Source: Pseudanabaena sp. M085S1SP2A07QC (GTDB lineage Bacteria > Cyanobacteriota > Cyanobacteriia > Pseudanabaenales > Pseudanabaenaceae). From it: a DNA stretch of 54,857 bases. Positions within the stretch are counted from its first letter, which is position 1. Every line of letters starts with the position of its first letter. The position numbers were made by a program, and so were the translations under genes. A model generated the notes under the pieces. That model was not told the origin of the DNA. It saw only the letters and a program-made list of their open reading frames with translations, and ran no database searches. Of this stretch, positions 24,326 through 33,113 are shown piece after piece. The stretch covers positions 1 through 54,857 of the forward strand of contig JADBWK010000069.1 in the NCBI GenBank assembly GCA_020404895.1. Direction: 5' to 3'.

Positions 24326-27034
24326 ATGGCTAAAGCTAGTAAAGGTGATTTATCAACTTACCGAAAAAAGCGTACCAATTCTTCAAATAGAGCGGCAGCA
24401 AAAGCTGGGAACAAGTTGCAAGAGACATTGCACGAGTTAGCATTTCAAAAATTTGCCCTTGATCAAGCTGCGATCGTTGCCGTTACTGATTTGGATGGGA
24501 AGATTACTTACGCAAATAGTAAATTTTGCGAAGTCTCTGGATATAGTCAAAACGAGCTATCAGGCAAAAATCATCGAATCATTAACTCTTCGTATCATCC
24601 ACCTGATTTTTTTGCCGAGATGTGGAATACTATCTCCAGTGGAAAAGTATGGCGTGGTGAAATTCGTAATAAGACTAAAGATGGAACGCTTTACTGGACT
24701 GATAGCACGATCGTGCCCTTATTAGATGATCATGGTAAGCCCATAAAATATCTGTCGATTCGATTTGATATTAGCGATCGCAAAAAATTTGAAGAAACTC
24801 TTCGTCTCCAAGAACGGGCGATCGCGTCTAGCCATAATGGCATCGTGATCACAGACTGTCGTCTTCCTAACAATGAAGTTGTCTATGTAAATTCTGCGTT
24901 TGAAAAAATCACGGGCTATATATCTAGTGAAGTAATTGGCAAAAATTGTCGTTTCTTACAAGGAACCGATGTATTCCAACCTGAGAAAGATATTCTTAGG
25001 AATGCAATTAATAAAGGAGAATCTTGCAGTGTGGTGATTAGGAACTATCGCAAAGATGGTTCTTTATTTTGGAATGAATTAAATATTTCACCAATCTTTG
25101 ATGAAATGGGCAGAGCGACTCACTTTATCGGTATCCAAACCGATATCACGGCTCGAAAAGAAGCGGAAAAAGATTTAAAGAGGCAGATGAGCCTCACCGT
25201 ATTACTTAATCGAATTACTGATGAAATTCGTCAAAGCCTTGATATTGAAAGCATTTTTCAAACGGCTGCCCATCAAATTCAGTTGGCTTTTCGGGCTAGC
25301 CGTTGCCTCATTTACAAACTAGACTATGAAGATCAAAACTCAGTTCTAGAACCTCAGATCTCTCTGATGTCAGAGCAATTAGCTGACAAAATCTTTTCTG
25401 TAAAAGATTTTGAACTACCTTTGTTAAATAGTGCTTTTGGGAAAAGAGTTTCCAATCAAGATCAGGCGATCTCAATTACCAATGTTTATGCAGAGGAAGA
25501 TTTAGGTGATCTTGGGGAATTGTTCTATCGAATGCAACTGCGATCGCTTCTTGCAATCCGCACTTCATCCCATGGATTGACCAATGGTCTCATTTTATTG
25601 CACCATTGTAATAGCTTTCATGAATTGAACTTGATTATTTTATTCATCCAAATGTGGATTTGATTGTGATTGGTGATATGAATCGATTACGACAAATTTT
25701 AGCGAATTTAATCGGTAATGCAATCAAATTTACTAGTCGAGGTTCTGTAAATATTTCAGTTACGCAAGTACTCGTTTCACATTATTTGCGTTGTGAACTC
25801 AGCGATCACCATGAAGAAACTCAGTTATTAAGAACCTTACAATTTGCAGTTAAGGATACGGGGATTGGCATTCCTAGCGATCGCTTATATCGATTATTTC
25901 AACCCTTTAGCCAAGTTGAGGCTTCTACCACAAGGCAATATGGTGGTACTGGGCTAGGACTGGCGATTAGTAAGCGTCTATGTGAACTCATGGGCGGCAC
26001 AATGTGGGTGAAGAGCAGTGTTAAGGAAGGTTCTACCTTTTACTTTACGATTACTGCTCCCGTGAATGTTTGGGGACAACCTACGACAATCAGTATTTCT
26101 CCCACTCAGCCTACGACTCGAACTTATTCAGGTTTACAGAAGCAAAGCTTTGTTTTTGATCCTCAAATGGCTATGCATCATCCGTTGCGAATTTTGCTGG
26201 CTGAAGACAATATTGTTAATCAAAAAGTTGCCCTACATATTTTGCACCGTATGGGCTATCAGGCGGATGTGGCGAATAATGGGTTAGAGGTAATATCTGC
26301 ACTTTTACAGCAACCCTATGACTTGGTGTTTATGGATATGCAGATGCCAAAGATGGATGGGATTGAAACTACCAGAGCGATCGAACAAAATTGTCAAAAT
26401 GGTAAAATCTTATTTAAGCCAAGGATTGTGGCGATGACCGCCAATGCCATGCAAGGCGATCGGGAGATCTGTCTAGCGGCAGGTATGGATGACTATAGCA
26501 ACGTAAGAGATAGATAGGACAATTCAAAACCCAAAAGATGGCAGAGCTTCGCTCTGCCATCTTTTGGGTTTTATGTCCTAAGCAAAGCTTACATTGCTAT
26601 ATCTCAGCAAACCAATCCATAATTCTGAACTCGTTCGGGTGTTAGGAGAATGTCTATCAGTGAAGCCAAGTAACACTGTGACCTTATCTTCAATCAACAT
26701 GTCTACACTTCTTGAAACAGCTAGTGACATCGGTGGCGAAGATCCAGAATTTTTGATAGAACTAATCGACAGTTATCTAGATAATTCGCAATCGCTCCTC
26801 CAACAGCTATATACTAGCTTTGCACAGAAAAATTTTGAGGTGATGTTGCTGACAGTACACACCTTAAAATCTAGCAGTAGTGTAATTGGGTCTGAATATC
26901 TCGCAACTCTATGCCGTGAATTGGAAACAAATCTACGTAATCAAGAATATGAGGACTTAGATATCAAAATCAATAAAATTACTGATGAGTATGCAAATGT
27001 TAAATCTGAATTGGAGCATGAAAAATATCACTAA
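24326..27034 (+). pseudogene. Hybrid sensor histidine kinase, broken: PAS-PAS-GAF-(HisKA lost)-HATPase-REC-HPt
   Basis: Three open pieces make one former gene. 24326-25663: two PAS/PAC units (VTDLDGKITYANSKFCEVSG; VVYVNSAFEKITGYISSEVI) and most of a GAF domain, ending out of frame. About 25640-26517: HATPase ([43 protein letters not shown]) and receiver (LLAEDNIVNQKVA, DLVFMDMQMPKMDG). 26594-27034: receiver end LSKPIHNSELVRVLGECL and an HPt domain (VHTLKSSSSVIG). The HisKA domain with its phospho-His and the GAF end are deleted at about 25640, with a frameshift; the receiver is split by a MITE (26496-26599). Non-functional as a kinase; the HPt part might still be translated. Confidence 0.85.
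26496..26599 (-). mobile_element. 104-bp MITE (family A), copy 2, inserted in a receiver domain
   Basis: Inverted copy of 108-211, flanked by TA duplication (26494-26495 and 26600-26601). Removing 26496-26601 restores GAC TAT CTC AGC AAA CCA, i.e. Asp-Tyr-Leu-Ser-Lys-Pro, the conserved Lys-Pro end of a receiver. Compared in the same orientation with copy 1, all positions agree except the hairpin loop (TTC in copy 1, GAA here). Confidence 0.92.
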
Positions 27035-27061
27035 ACTCTTCAGGTAGACGCATATCTGTTA

Positions 27062-28129
27062 ATGTCAATTTTACCGTCTAACCATGTAATGACCACCGAT
27101 GAAAGTAGTGACCGCAGTAAGCATCCAAGCCTAGCAATAAGTCAAAAAACTAATTGTTTTGAAACACCATCATCTAAGCCTCCTTTAATTTTAATTGTAG
27201 ATGATGATTCTTTCATGCGAAAAATCTTGGTGCGGTATTTGGAGCGCGAAAATTATCGTGTGGTTGAAGCGACTAATGGCATGGAGGCTTTAAAAATTTA
27301 TCAAGAATTTCACCCAGATATAATTTTACTGGATGTAATGATGCCAGTTCTAGATGGATTTGAATGTTGTTCCCGTCTCCAAAAGCTGCCAAATGGCGAT
27401 CATACTCCCGTATTAATTATCACTGCCCTTGAAGATCGAGAGTCTGTAGATCGCGCCTATGGAGTGGGAGCTTCGGACTATGTAACTAAGCCAATCCACT
27501 GGGCTGTTTTGCGCCAAAGGGTACGACGTTTGCTGATTCAAGCTAATCTTCGCCAACAGCTTGAATCAGCCAATCAACAGTTAGCAATTGTTGTCCAAGA
27601 ATTAAGAAGATTAGTCTCCATTGATGGCTTGACCCAAGTGGCTAATCGTCGCTGTCTAGATGAATATCTGGAGAAAGAATGTAGACGATCGCATAGGGAA
27701 CAAATTCCGCTTTCATTAGTGTTGTGTGACATCGACTTTTTTAAAAACTATAACGATAATTACGGACATCAAGAGGGCGATCGCTGCTTGCAAGAAATCG
27801 CCAATGCAATTAGTAAATCCACCAATCGTTCTGCGGATTTGGTCGCTCGGTATGGAGGTGAAGAGTTTGCAATTATTTTGCCGAATACCGATGCCGAAGG
27901 AGCTTTGAATGTGGCGATTCGGGCTACAGAAATTGTGCGATCGTTACAACTGCCCCACGCTTGCTCTAAAGTCGCCGATCATGTGACTATTAGCTGCGGG
28001 GTTGCAACACTTGTTCCAGCGCATGGGTTTGAAGTGATCCATTTACTCAAATCAGCTGATCGCGCCCTATATCTCGCCAAAGCCGAAGGTCGCAACTGTG
28101 TCAGACAAAATGCATACGTCCCAGATTAA
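27062..28129 (+). CDS. Response regulator with GGDEF domain (diguanylate cyclase)
   Basis: 355 residues. Receiver about 40-155: PLILIVDDDSFMRKILVRYL (acidic pair), DIILLDVMMPVLDGFE (phospho-Asp), VTKPIHW (Lys). GGDEF about 180-350: DGLTQVANRRCLDEYL, LCDIDFFKNYNDNYGHQEGD and the active loop RYGGEEFAIIL. It should make cyclic di-GMP when the receiver is phosphorylated. The PleD-like RxxD inhibitory motif is not obvious. It follows the broken hybrid kinase by 27 bp, so its original kinase has probably been lost. Active-site residues are intact. ATG 27062. Confidence 0.92.
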   Translation: MSILPSNHVMTTDESSDRSKHPSLAISQKTNCFETPSSKPPLILIVDDDSFMRKILVRYLERENYRVVEATNGMEALKIYQEFHPDIILLDVMMPVLDGFECCSRLQKLPNGDHTPVLIITALEDRESVDRAYGVGASDYVTKPIHWAVLRQRVRRLLIQANLRQQLESANQQLAIVVQELRRLVSIDGLTQVANRRCLDEYLEKECRRSHREQIPLSLVLCDIDFFKNYNDNYGHQEGDRCLQEIANAISKSTNRSADLVARYGGEEFAIILPNTDAEGALNVAIRATEIVRSLQLPHACSKVADHVTISCGVATLVPAHGFEVIHLLKSADRALYLAKAEGRNCVRQNAYVPD

Positions 28130-28137
28130 TAAATAGT

Positions 28138-28164
28138 GTAAGGCGGCGCGAAGCGCCGCCTTAC
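28138..28164 (+). terminator. Palindromic terminator, GC-GAA-GC centre
   Basis: GTAAGGCGGCGC and its exact complement around GAA, 8 bp after the diguanylate cyclase stop. Confidence 0.75.
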
Positions 28165-28251
28165 GACATAGTAAAATCGCGACGTTCTCGAAAATATGGT
28201 ACGGTCTTATCTGAATGCTATATGACTAAACTACGGTAATCGCATAATTTT

Positions 28252-28866
28252 ATGGAATGGCATATTACGGACGCACAAAGCCTAGCAATAATCGACAACG
28301 AGATTGGTGAACACTTACTTTCACCAGCCGAATATGAAATTGTGCGCCAAGTAATTTATGCAACCGCAGATTTTGAATATAAAAACCTTGTCAGATTTTC
28401 TGAACAGTCACTACAAGCCGGAGCCACCGCGCTCGCTACTCGTACCACAATTATCGTCGATGTGCCAACCGTCCAAGCAGCCATCTATCCGAAAATCTGT
28501 GATACTTTTGCGAATCCCATTTATTGCGGCGTAGAGGCGATCACTCGTCCCCAAAAAGGCAAAACCCAAGCAGCATGGGGGATCGAAACCTTGGCAAAGC
28601 GCTATCCCGAAGCAATTTTTGTGATCGGCGAGTCGCAAACAGCGTTAGCCACTCTAGTGGATCTAATTGAGATGGAGGATGTCAAGCCTGCGCTGGTAAT
28701 TGGCACTCCCGCTGGTTTTATTGATACTGATGTGATCAAGTCTCGCTTAAATGATTCATTAATTCCTCATATTCGCGTCGATGGTCGTAAAGGCAATGCG
28801 ATCGCTGCGGCTGCTATATTCAATTCTCTGGTCAGCTTGGCGTGGCAAGCCTACGGAAATAAATAA
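28252..28866 (+). CDS. cobH: Precorrin-8X methylmutase
   Basis: 204 residues, full-length CobH/CbiC: MEWHITDAQSLAIIDNEIGE, EYEIVRQVIYATADFEYKNL, TTIIVDVPTVQAAI, WGIETLAKRYPEAIFVIGES and PALVIGTPAGFID. It moves the C11 methyl group to C12 in precorrin-8X (or the cobalt form) on the way to cobalamin or pseudocobalamin. Cytosolic. No other cob/cbi gene is beside it, as is common in cyanobacteria where the pathway is scattered. No cobalamin riboswitch seen in 28165-28251. ATG 28252. Confidence 0.9.
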   Translation: MEWHITDAQSLAIIDNEIGEHLLSPAEYEIVRQVIYATADFEYKNLVRFSEQSLQAGATALATRTTIIVDVPTVQAAIYPKICDTFANPIYCGVEAITRPQKGKTQAAWGIETLAKRYPEAIFVIGESQTALATLVDLIEMEDVKPALVIGTPAGFIDTDVIKSRLNDSLIPHIRVDGRKGNAIAAAAIFNSLVSLAWQAYGNK

Positions 28867-28867
28867 C

Positions 28868-28898
28868 ATTAAAGTCGTCGCTTCGCGACGACTTTAAT
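28868..28898. terminator. Palindromic terminator, GC-TTC-GC centre
   Basis: Two perfect 14-base arms ATTAAAGTCGTCGC around TTC, between convergent cobH and the pentapeptide gene. Confidence 0.75.
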
Positions 28899-28901
28899 AT
28901 T

Positions 28902-29633
28902 TCAAGACCAGATAATGCCTGATAGATTTGCCTCCTGTGTTAGCATTCCCTCAGTGGAGGCATCAGCCATTTTAGATTTACTTAAGTTCGCCTTATAGAA
29001 ATTCACACGGGTTAAGTCAGAGCCTTGAAGATTAGCACTAGTCAAATCAGCTTCGCTGAGATCAGCATCACATAGACTAGCTCCATACAAACTCGCAAAG
29101 GTCAGATCTACCTCAGAGAGCATTGCTTTATTCAGATTTGCTCCATTGAGACGCGCCCGACTGAGATCAGCCCGTTGCAACATAGCTTCGTTTAGGTTCG
29201 CTCCAAATAACCTTGCATCCCTGAGAATCGCCTCACTCAGATCGGCTCGATTTAGCTTTGCCTTGCTCATATTTGCACCTGTCAGTTTGGCGCGAGGCAA
29301 TTTTGCTTTGTTAAGAATTGCTCCATATAAATTCACGCCATAAAGTCTAGCATCACTAAGATTTGCTTCGCTAAGATCTGCTTCACCTAAGTCAGCACCA
29401 CTAAAATTTGCGCTGACAAGATTGGTTCGATAGAGCTTAGCACCATTAAAGTCTGCCCCATTAAGCTTAGCATTGCTTAAATTTGCGCCGTAGAGACTAG
29501 ATTCACTCAGATTTGCCCCACTAAGGTCGGCATGACTCAAGTCAATCCCATTCATATCAGTTCTGCTGAGATTTACTCCCGCAAAGTTCCGACGACCCGC
29601 ATGATAGCCATTGATTAGTTCACTTACTTCCAT
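28902..29633 (-). CDS. Pentapeptide repeat protein
   Basis: 243 residues, nearly all A(D/N)LxX repeats in tandem, e.g. ANLSESSLYGANLSNAKLNG and ADLSEANLSDARLYGVNLYG, about 40 pentapeptides in total. These fold into a right-handed quadrilateral beta-helix. Cyanobacteria carry dozens; most have no known role, though a few mimic DNA or act at thylakoids (family knowledge). A short N-terminal cap MEVSELINGYHAGRRNFAGV precedes the repeats. No signal peptide, so cytosolic. ATG 29633, ends NLSGIIWS. Confidence 0.92.
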   Translation of the reverse strand: MEVSELINGYHAGRRNFAGVNLSRTDMNGIDLSHADLSGANLSESSLYGANLSNAKLNGADFNGAKLYRTNLVSANFSGADLGEADLSEANLSDARLYGVNLYGAILNKAKLPRAKLTGANMSKAKLNRADLSEAILRDARLFGANLNEAMLQRADLSRARLNGANLNKAMLSEVDLTFASLYGASLCDADLSEADLTSANLQGSDLTRVNFYKANLSKSKMADASTEGMLTQEANLSGIIWS

Positions 29634-29693
29634 TAAGTTTTCACCATTTTTTTAATAAATAATTTCTACCCTCAAAAGAACAAGCGTTATACC

Positions 29694-29727
29694 AATTTAC
29701 AAAAGTGTTGTCACACTTTTGTGAATT
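29694..29727. repeat. Hairpin of the TATACCAA family
   Basis: AATTTACAAAAGTG and CACACTTTTGTGAATT arms, preceded by GCGTTATACC. The same GCGTTATACCAA and AAAGTGT-GTCACACTTT blocks recur at 49209-49315. Confidence 0.65.
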
Positions 29728-29764
29728 GCTTATATTATTGGAATAGGATATGGCGCACAGCTCT

Positions 29765-29869
29765 ATAAGTAGAAACGCTTAATTAATTACACATCCAAAC
29801 CCGTAAGGTTTCGCCCCTAGGGGGCGAAACCTTACGGGTTTGGATGATTTATTCTGCACAGGTACTTAT
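29765..29869. mobile_element. 105-bp MITE (family B), copy 1
   Basis: Starts ATAAGTAGAAACGCTTAATT and ends CTGCACAGGTACTTAT. The centre is a hairpin with CCGTAAGGTTTCGCCCC arms. Copy 45124-45228 has the same length and layout (AAGTA...AATTAATTAC...CCGTAAAGTTTCGCCCC...GATTTATT...GTACTT). Degraded copies at 37706, 38111 and 54354. Confidence 0.75.
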
Positions 29870-29870
29870 C

Positions 29871-30099
29871 TTATTCATTGTTTTCGTCTATTTCTGCTTC
29901 CATTGCTTCTAAAATCTCTTGTTCTTGTGCAGTAAAATCTTCCTCACTGATATCACCAAGATCAAACTTTAGTTGTAAAGTGGTGACCCTTTTTTGAAGA
30001 TTTTCGGTTTTCCTAACTCAGTAGTCGCCCTTGCTTCGATTTGTTCCGCGATCCAGACCAGTCCATCAAGGGGGGGGCTGTCAGTAGTTGCCATATCAT
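29871..30099 (-). pseudogene. gvpG: gvpG-like gas vesicle gene with two frameshifts
   Basis: ATG at 30099 with AAGGAG 11 bases upstream opens MIWQLLTAP, then an eight-C run (30070-30077) shifts the frame. The next frame reads PLDGLVWIAEQIEARATTEL, the GvpG hallmark; a second slip near an A-rich stretch (about 30015) leads to LQLKFDLGDISEEDFTAQEQ and EILEAMEAEIDENNE-stop at 29873. Together these cover the whole of a short GvpG, a minor gas vesicle assembly protein. Six or nine C's would restore the first join. No other gvp gene is near. Either decaying or, less likely, phase-variable through the C run. Confidence 0.75.
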
Positions 30100-30170
30100 T
30101 GGGAAATGTACTCCTTAATTTCTGATTGCAGGCTGACGGATTTTGTAAAACAGCCTCATAAACTAAACCT

Positions 30171-31283
30171 ATGCTAAGTGTTGCCTACCAATATGGGGTA
30201 CGCCCCCTTTTATTTTCACTTGATCCTGAAGCTGTGCATCATTTCGCGATCGCCACTTGTCACCGAATTAGTGAATCTCCAACTCTGCAAGCGATCGCTA
30301 AGTCTACCTTTTACTATAACGATTCGCGGCTATCGCAAACCTTATGGAACCTTAAATTTGAGAATCCTGTTGGCTTAGCTGCAGGTTTTGACAAAAATGC
30401 TGAAGCAATCGGCGCATGGGAACATCTGGGATTTGGATTTGCAGAAGTGGGGACAATTACGGCACATGCTCAGTCTGGCAATCCACAACCGCGTTTGTTT
30501 CGCTTGCCCAGCGATCGCGCAGTTTTAAATCGGATGGGTTTTAATAATCGTGGTGCAGCAGCAACAGCGACTGATATTAAAAATTACTTGCAAGCCCATA
30601 AGCTGAGCATTCCCCTTGGCATTAATCTTGGCAAATCTAAAATTACGGAGATCGCCGATGCAAAACTAGACTATGCCGAGAGCTTGCGATCGCTATATGA
30701 TTTTGGAGATTATTTCGTCGTTAATGTCAGTTCACCAAATACGCCCAATTTGAGGGACTTGCAAGCAACCGATCAACTATGCGCGATTCTTGCAGAACTA
30801 AATCCAATTAACACCCAGAAAAAACCGATTTTAGTAAAAATCGCCCCTGACTTGAATGATGCTGACATTGTTGAGGTAGTCAAAGCGAGTCAAACCTATG
30901 GCGTAGCAGGAATTATTGCTACAAACACGACGATTTCTCGTCAAAACTTAACAACTACGCATTTGTCCATTACTGGGAAACTTGTCACTGAGGAAGCAGG
31001 TGGAATTAGTGGTCAACCTTTACGCGATCGCTCTTTGGAAGTGATCAACCTCATCTGGCAAACAACTCAAGGAAGTTTACCAATCATCGGTGTGGGAGGC
31101 ATTTTCACGGCGGAAGATGCTTGGCAAAAGATTACGGCTGGTGCAGCGATCGTGCAGGTTTATACGGGCTTAATTTATGAGGGGCCAATGATCGTCAAAA
31201 ATATATTGAAAGGATTGGTTGCCAAGTTAGAAGCAAATGGCTTAGATAATATTCAACAAGCGATCGGGATGTCGCATAAATAA
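30171..31283 (+). CDS. pyrD: Dihydroorotate dehydrogenase (quinone), class 2
   Basis: 370 residues. Class 2 N-terminal helix (MLSVAYQYGVRPLLFSLDPE) for membrane and quinone contact, then the flavin barrel: NPVGLAAGFDKNAEAIGAWE, GFAEVGTITAHAQSGNPQPR, LNRMGFNNRGA, the catalytic Ser in NVSSPNTPNLRDLQ, LVKIAPDLND, and GVGGIFTAEDAWQKITAGAA. It oxidises dihydroorotate to orotate in pyrimidine synthesis and passes electrons to the quinone pool at the plasma or thylakoid membrane. ATG at 30171. Its TAA lies in the arm of the palindrome shared with the next, convergent gene. Confidence 0.94.
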   Translation: MLSVAYQYGVRPLLFSLDPEAVHHFAIATCHRISESPTLQAIAKSTFYYNDSRLSQTLWNLKFENPVGLAAGFDKNAEAIGAWEHLGFGFAEVGTITAHAQSGNPQPRLFRLPSDRAVLNRMGFNNRGAAATATDIKNYLQAHKLSIPLGINLGKSKITEIADAKLDYAESLRSLYDFGDYFVVNVSSPNTPNLRDLQATDQLCAILAELNPINTQKKPILVKIAPDLNDADIVEVVKASQTYGVAGIIATNTTISRQNLTTTHLSITGKLVTEEAGGISGQPLRDRSLEVINLIWQTTQGSLPIIGVGGIFTAEDAWQKITAGAAIVQVYTGLIYEGPMIVKNILKGLVAKLEANGLDNIQQAIGMSHK

Positions 31284-31317
31284 GAAAAAGACGGGCTTTG
31301 CCCGTCTTTTTCTTATT
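31279..31317. terminator. Palindrome containing both stop codons (pyrD and the 31313 gene)
   Basis: Two perfect 18-base arms AATAAGAAAAAGACGGGC around TTT. pyrD TAA is 31281-31283; the convergent gene's TAA is 31313-31315, the mirror position. Confidence 0.88.
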
Positions 31318-31909
31318 GGAATGGTAGTAAAAGAATACTCAAAATTGTAAAGATCTCATTAATGAAATAATCTCGCTGATCAATTTTGAGAATGCGATCA
31401 CATAGTTGCATAAATTTCCAATCTGTCCCTGTTGTCACACAGCCATAAACGGGTTGATCAACTAAACCAGTTTTCGTATTTACTATTTGTGCAGCGATCA
31501 TCTCTGCCGCACATTGCCCCAAACCCGATTTGATATTTTCATTTTTTGCTTCGACCAACATCAGTACAGGCGATCGCACTTCATAGGAATCCTTGATCGC
31601 GCTGAGAATATAGTCGCAGTAACCTGTCAGTCCTTGTGTCGGATCGATATTAAATTCTGTGCCAGAGAAAAATCCAATTTCATAATTGAGATGACGACGT
31701 ACCTCTAGGAGCACAGGTGCAATCACCATTTCTGATCTAGCTTTTTCGGTATTGATCGCGGTAGCTAGGGCAAGGTTTTCATCCAGTGTAGTAATTAAAT
31801 AATCACTAGCTGTAGTTGGCAAAATATTGAGAAAAAGACTTTTTGGCTCTTCGACAACTAGCCCAAAAGTCTCTCGAACACGAGATAGGTTAAAGTCACT
31901 GTAAGCCAT
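31313..31909 (-). CDS. Conserved hypothetical protein with a possible PD-(D/E)XK nuclease-like core
   Basis: 198 residues from the ATG at 31909 (MAYSDFNLSRVRETFGLVVE). The middle shows EVRRHLNYEIGFFSGTEFNI, DPTQGLTGYCDYILSAIKDS and SPVLMLVEAKNENIKSGLGQ, then AAEMIAAQIVN. The order E...D...EAK resembles the PD-(D/E)XK core, and the protein looks like a family common in cyanobacteria; no DNA-binding part is seen. Function unknown. The frame extends upstream to 31942 but through a palindrome, and GGGGAAA precedes 31909, so I use the internal start. Confidence 0.65.
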   Translation of the reverse strand: MAYSDFNLSRVRETFGLVVEEPKSLFLNILPTTASDYLITTLDENLALATAINTEKARSEMVIAPVLLEVRRHLNYEIGFFSGTEFNIDPTQGLTGYCDYILSAIKDSYEVRSPVLMLVEAKNENIKSGLGQCAAEMIAAQIVNTKTGLVDQPVYGCVTTGTDWKFMQLCDRILKIDQRDYFINEIFTILSILLLPFQ

Positions 31910-31926
31910 GTTAATTTCCCCAGAAT

Positions 31927-31957
31927 AAAAAAGGCGGCGCATAGCGCCGCCTTTTTT
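31927..31957. terminator. Palindromic terminator of atpG, GC-ATA-GC centre
   Basis: Two perfect 14-base arms AAAAAAGGCGGCGC around ATA, four bases past the atpG stop. Confidence 0.78.
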
Positions 31958-31960
31958 GGT

Positions 31961-32908
31961 TTAAGTTAGAGCGGCTGCGCCACCAACTACTTCCAGAATT
32001 TCTTGAGTAATCGCGGCTTGGCGGGCTTTGTTGTACTGCAATGTCAGGGACTTAATCAGGTCGCCTGCATTTTCAGTAGCGTTGTTCATCGCTGTCATCC
32101 GAGCAGCAAGTTCGCTAGCTACGGATTCTTGCAAAGCGCGGAGGATTTGATTGCTCAGATACAGAGGTAACAAAGCATCAAGGATTTGTTCAGGATTTTG
32201 TTCAAAGAGCAATTCTTTTGGCAATTCCTTGACAGTAATTTCTCTCTTTTCGCGCTCTACTTGGAATTTACCACCACGGGTAATTAGGCGGAAAATTTCA
32301 TCGTCTTGAGGCTCTAGTCCTTGAGGTTCCAATGGCAATAGAGTTTGGAGAACAGGACGAGAGCTAATCAGAGATACGAAGCGCGTATAGATTAACTCAA
32401 CACGATCAATTACACCAGCTAAAAATGCTGAGGTAATCTCATCCTCGATCGCATTGGCTTCAGCTGCGTTAGGAATTTGGTTTAAGCTAACAAACTTAGC
32501 GGCGATAGGTTGCTCACGACGGGCAAAGTATTGTGCCGCCTTTCGACCGACCAAGATAAAGGTGTAATTAATACCTTGTTCCTTTAATTCCTTAGCACGG
32601 GCTTCGGCGCGGCGGATAATGGTTGAGTTATAGCCACCACAAAGACCGCGATCGCCTGAAATTACCAGAAGACCAACGGTTTTGACAGGACGTTTTTCAA
32701 GCAAAGGCAGACTGACATCCTCAAAGGAAATACGCTGCTGGAGACGATATAGGACTTGAGCGAGGCGATCGGCAAAAGGACGTGTGGCAAGAACTTGCAT
32801 CTGAGCGCGTCTGACCTTTGCGGCTGCGACTAGACGCATTGCTTCAGTTATCTTGCGAGTATTCTTAACAGTGCCGATGCGATCGCGGATGGATTTGAGG
32901 TTAGCCAT
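31961..32908 (-). CDS. atpG: ATP synthase gamma subunit
   Basis: 315 residues, the rotor shaft of F1. N-terminal helix [20 protein letters not shown] then [16 protein letters not shown], central [21 protein letters not shown]-terminal helix [20 protein letters not shown] with [20 protein letters not shown]. The roughly 35-residue insertion typical of photosynthetic gamma subunits is present (about 195-235, [20 protein letters not shown]) and, as in cyanobacteria, lacks the chloroplast redox cysteines. Acts at the thylakoid and plasma membrane. It stands alone here, whereas gamma usually closes the atpIHGFDAC operon. ATG 32908. Confidence 0.95.
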   Translation of the reverse strand: MANLKSIRDRIGTVKNTRKITEAMRLVAAAKVRRAQMQVLATRPFADRLAQVLYRLQQRISFEDVSLPLLEKRPVKTVGLLVISGDRGLCGGYNSTIIRRAEARAKELKEQGINYTFILVGRKAAQYFARREQPIAAKFVSLNQIPNAAEANAIEDEITSAFLAGVIDRVELIYTRFVSLISSRPVLQTLLPLEPQGLEPQDDEIFRLITRGGKFQVEREKREITVKELPKELLFEQNPEQILDALLPLYLSNQILRALQESVASELAARMTAMNNATENAGDLIKSLTLQYNKARQAAITQEILEVVGGAAALT

Positions 32909-33047
32909 GAAACTAAATTGCTACTTGCTATTGAATACTATGGAAAATTTGGAATATCACAGAAGACACTTAAGTATCCTAAGTATCTTAATAAAAAATT
33001 GCGCCTTCAAACCGCAAACTAATGTATATCCTTGAAATTGATTAGCA

Positions 33048-33081
33048 TGGTAATAAATCTGCTGACGCAGATTTATTACCA
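33048..33081. repeat. Hairpin in the atpG-thiG divergent region
   Basis: Two perfect 15-base arms TGGTAATAAATCTGC around TGAC, 33 bp upstream of thiG, between divergent genes. No TPP riboswitch was recognised here. Confidence 0.7.
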
Positions 33082-33113
33082 AAAATTTGCCAATAACCTT
33101 TTAATCCCTTGAT

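Noticed and set aside
28902-29633. Pentapeptide protein as a Qnr/MfpA-like gyrase protector
   Set aside because: No topoisomerase gene or resistance context; pentapeptide repeats alone do not show this.
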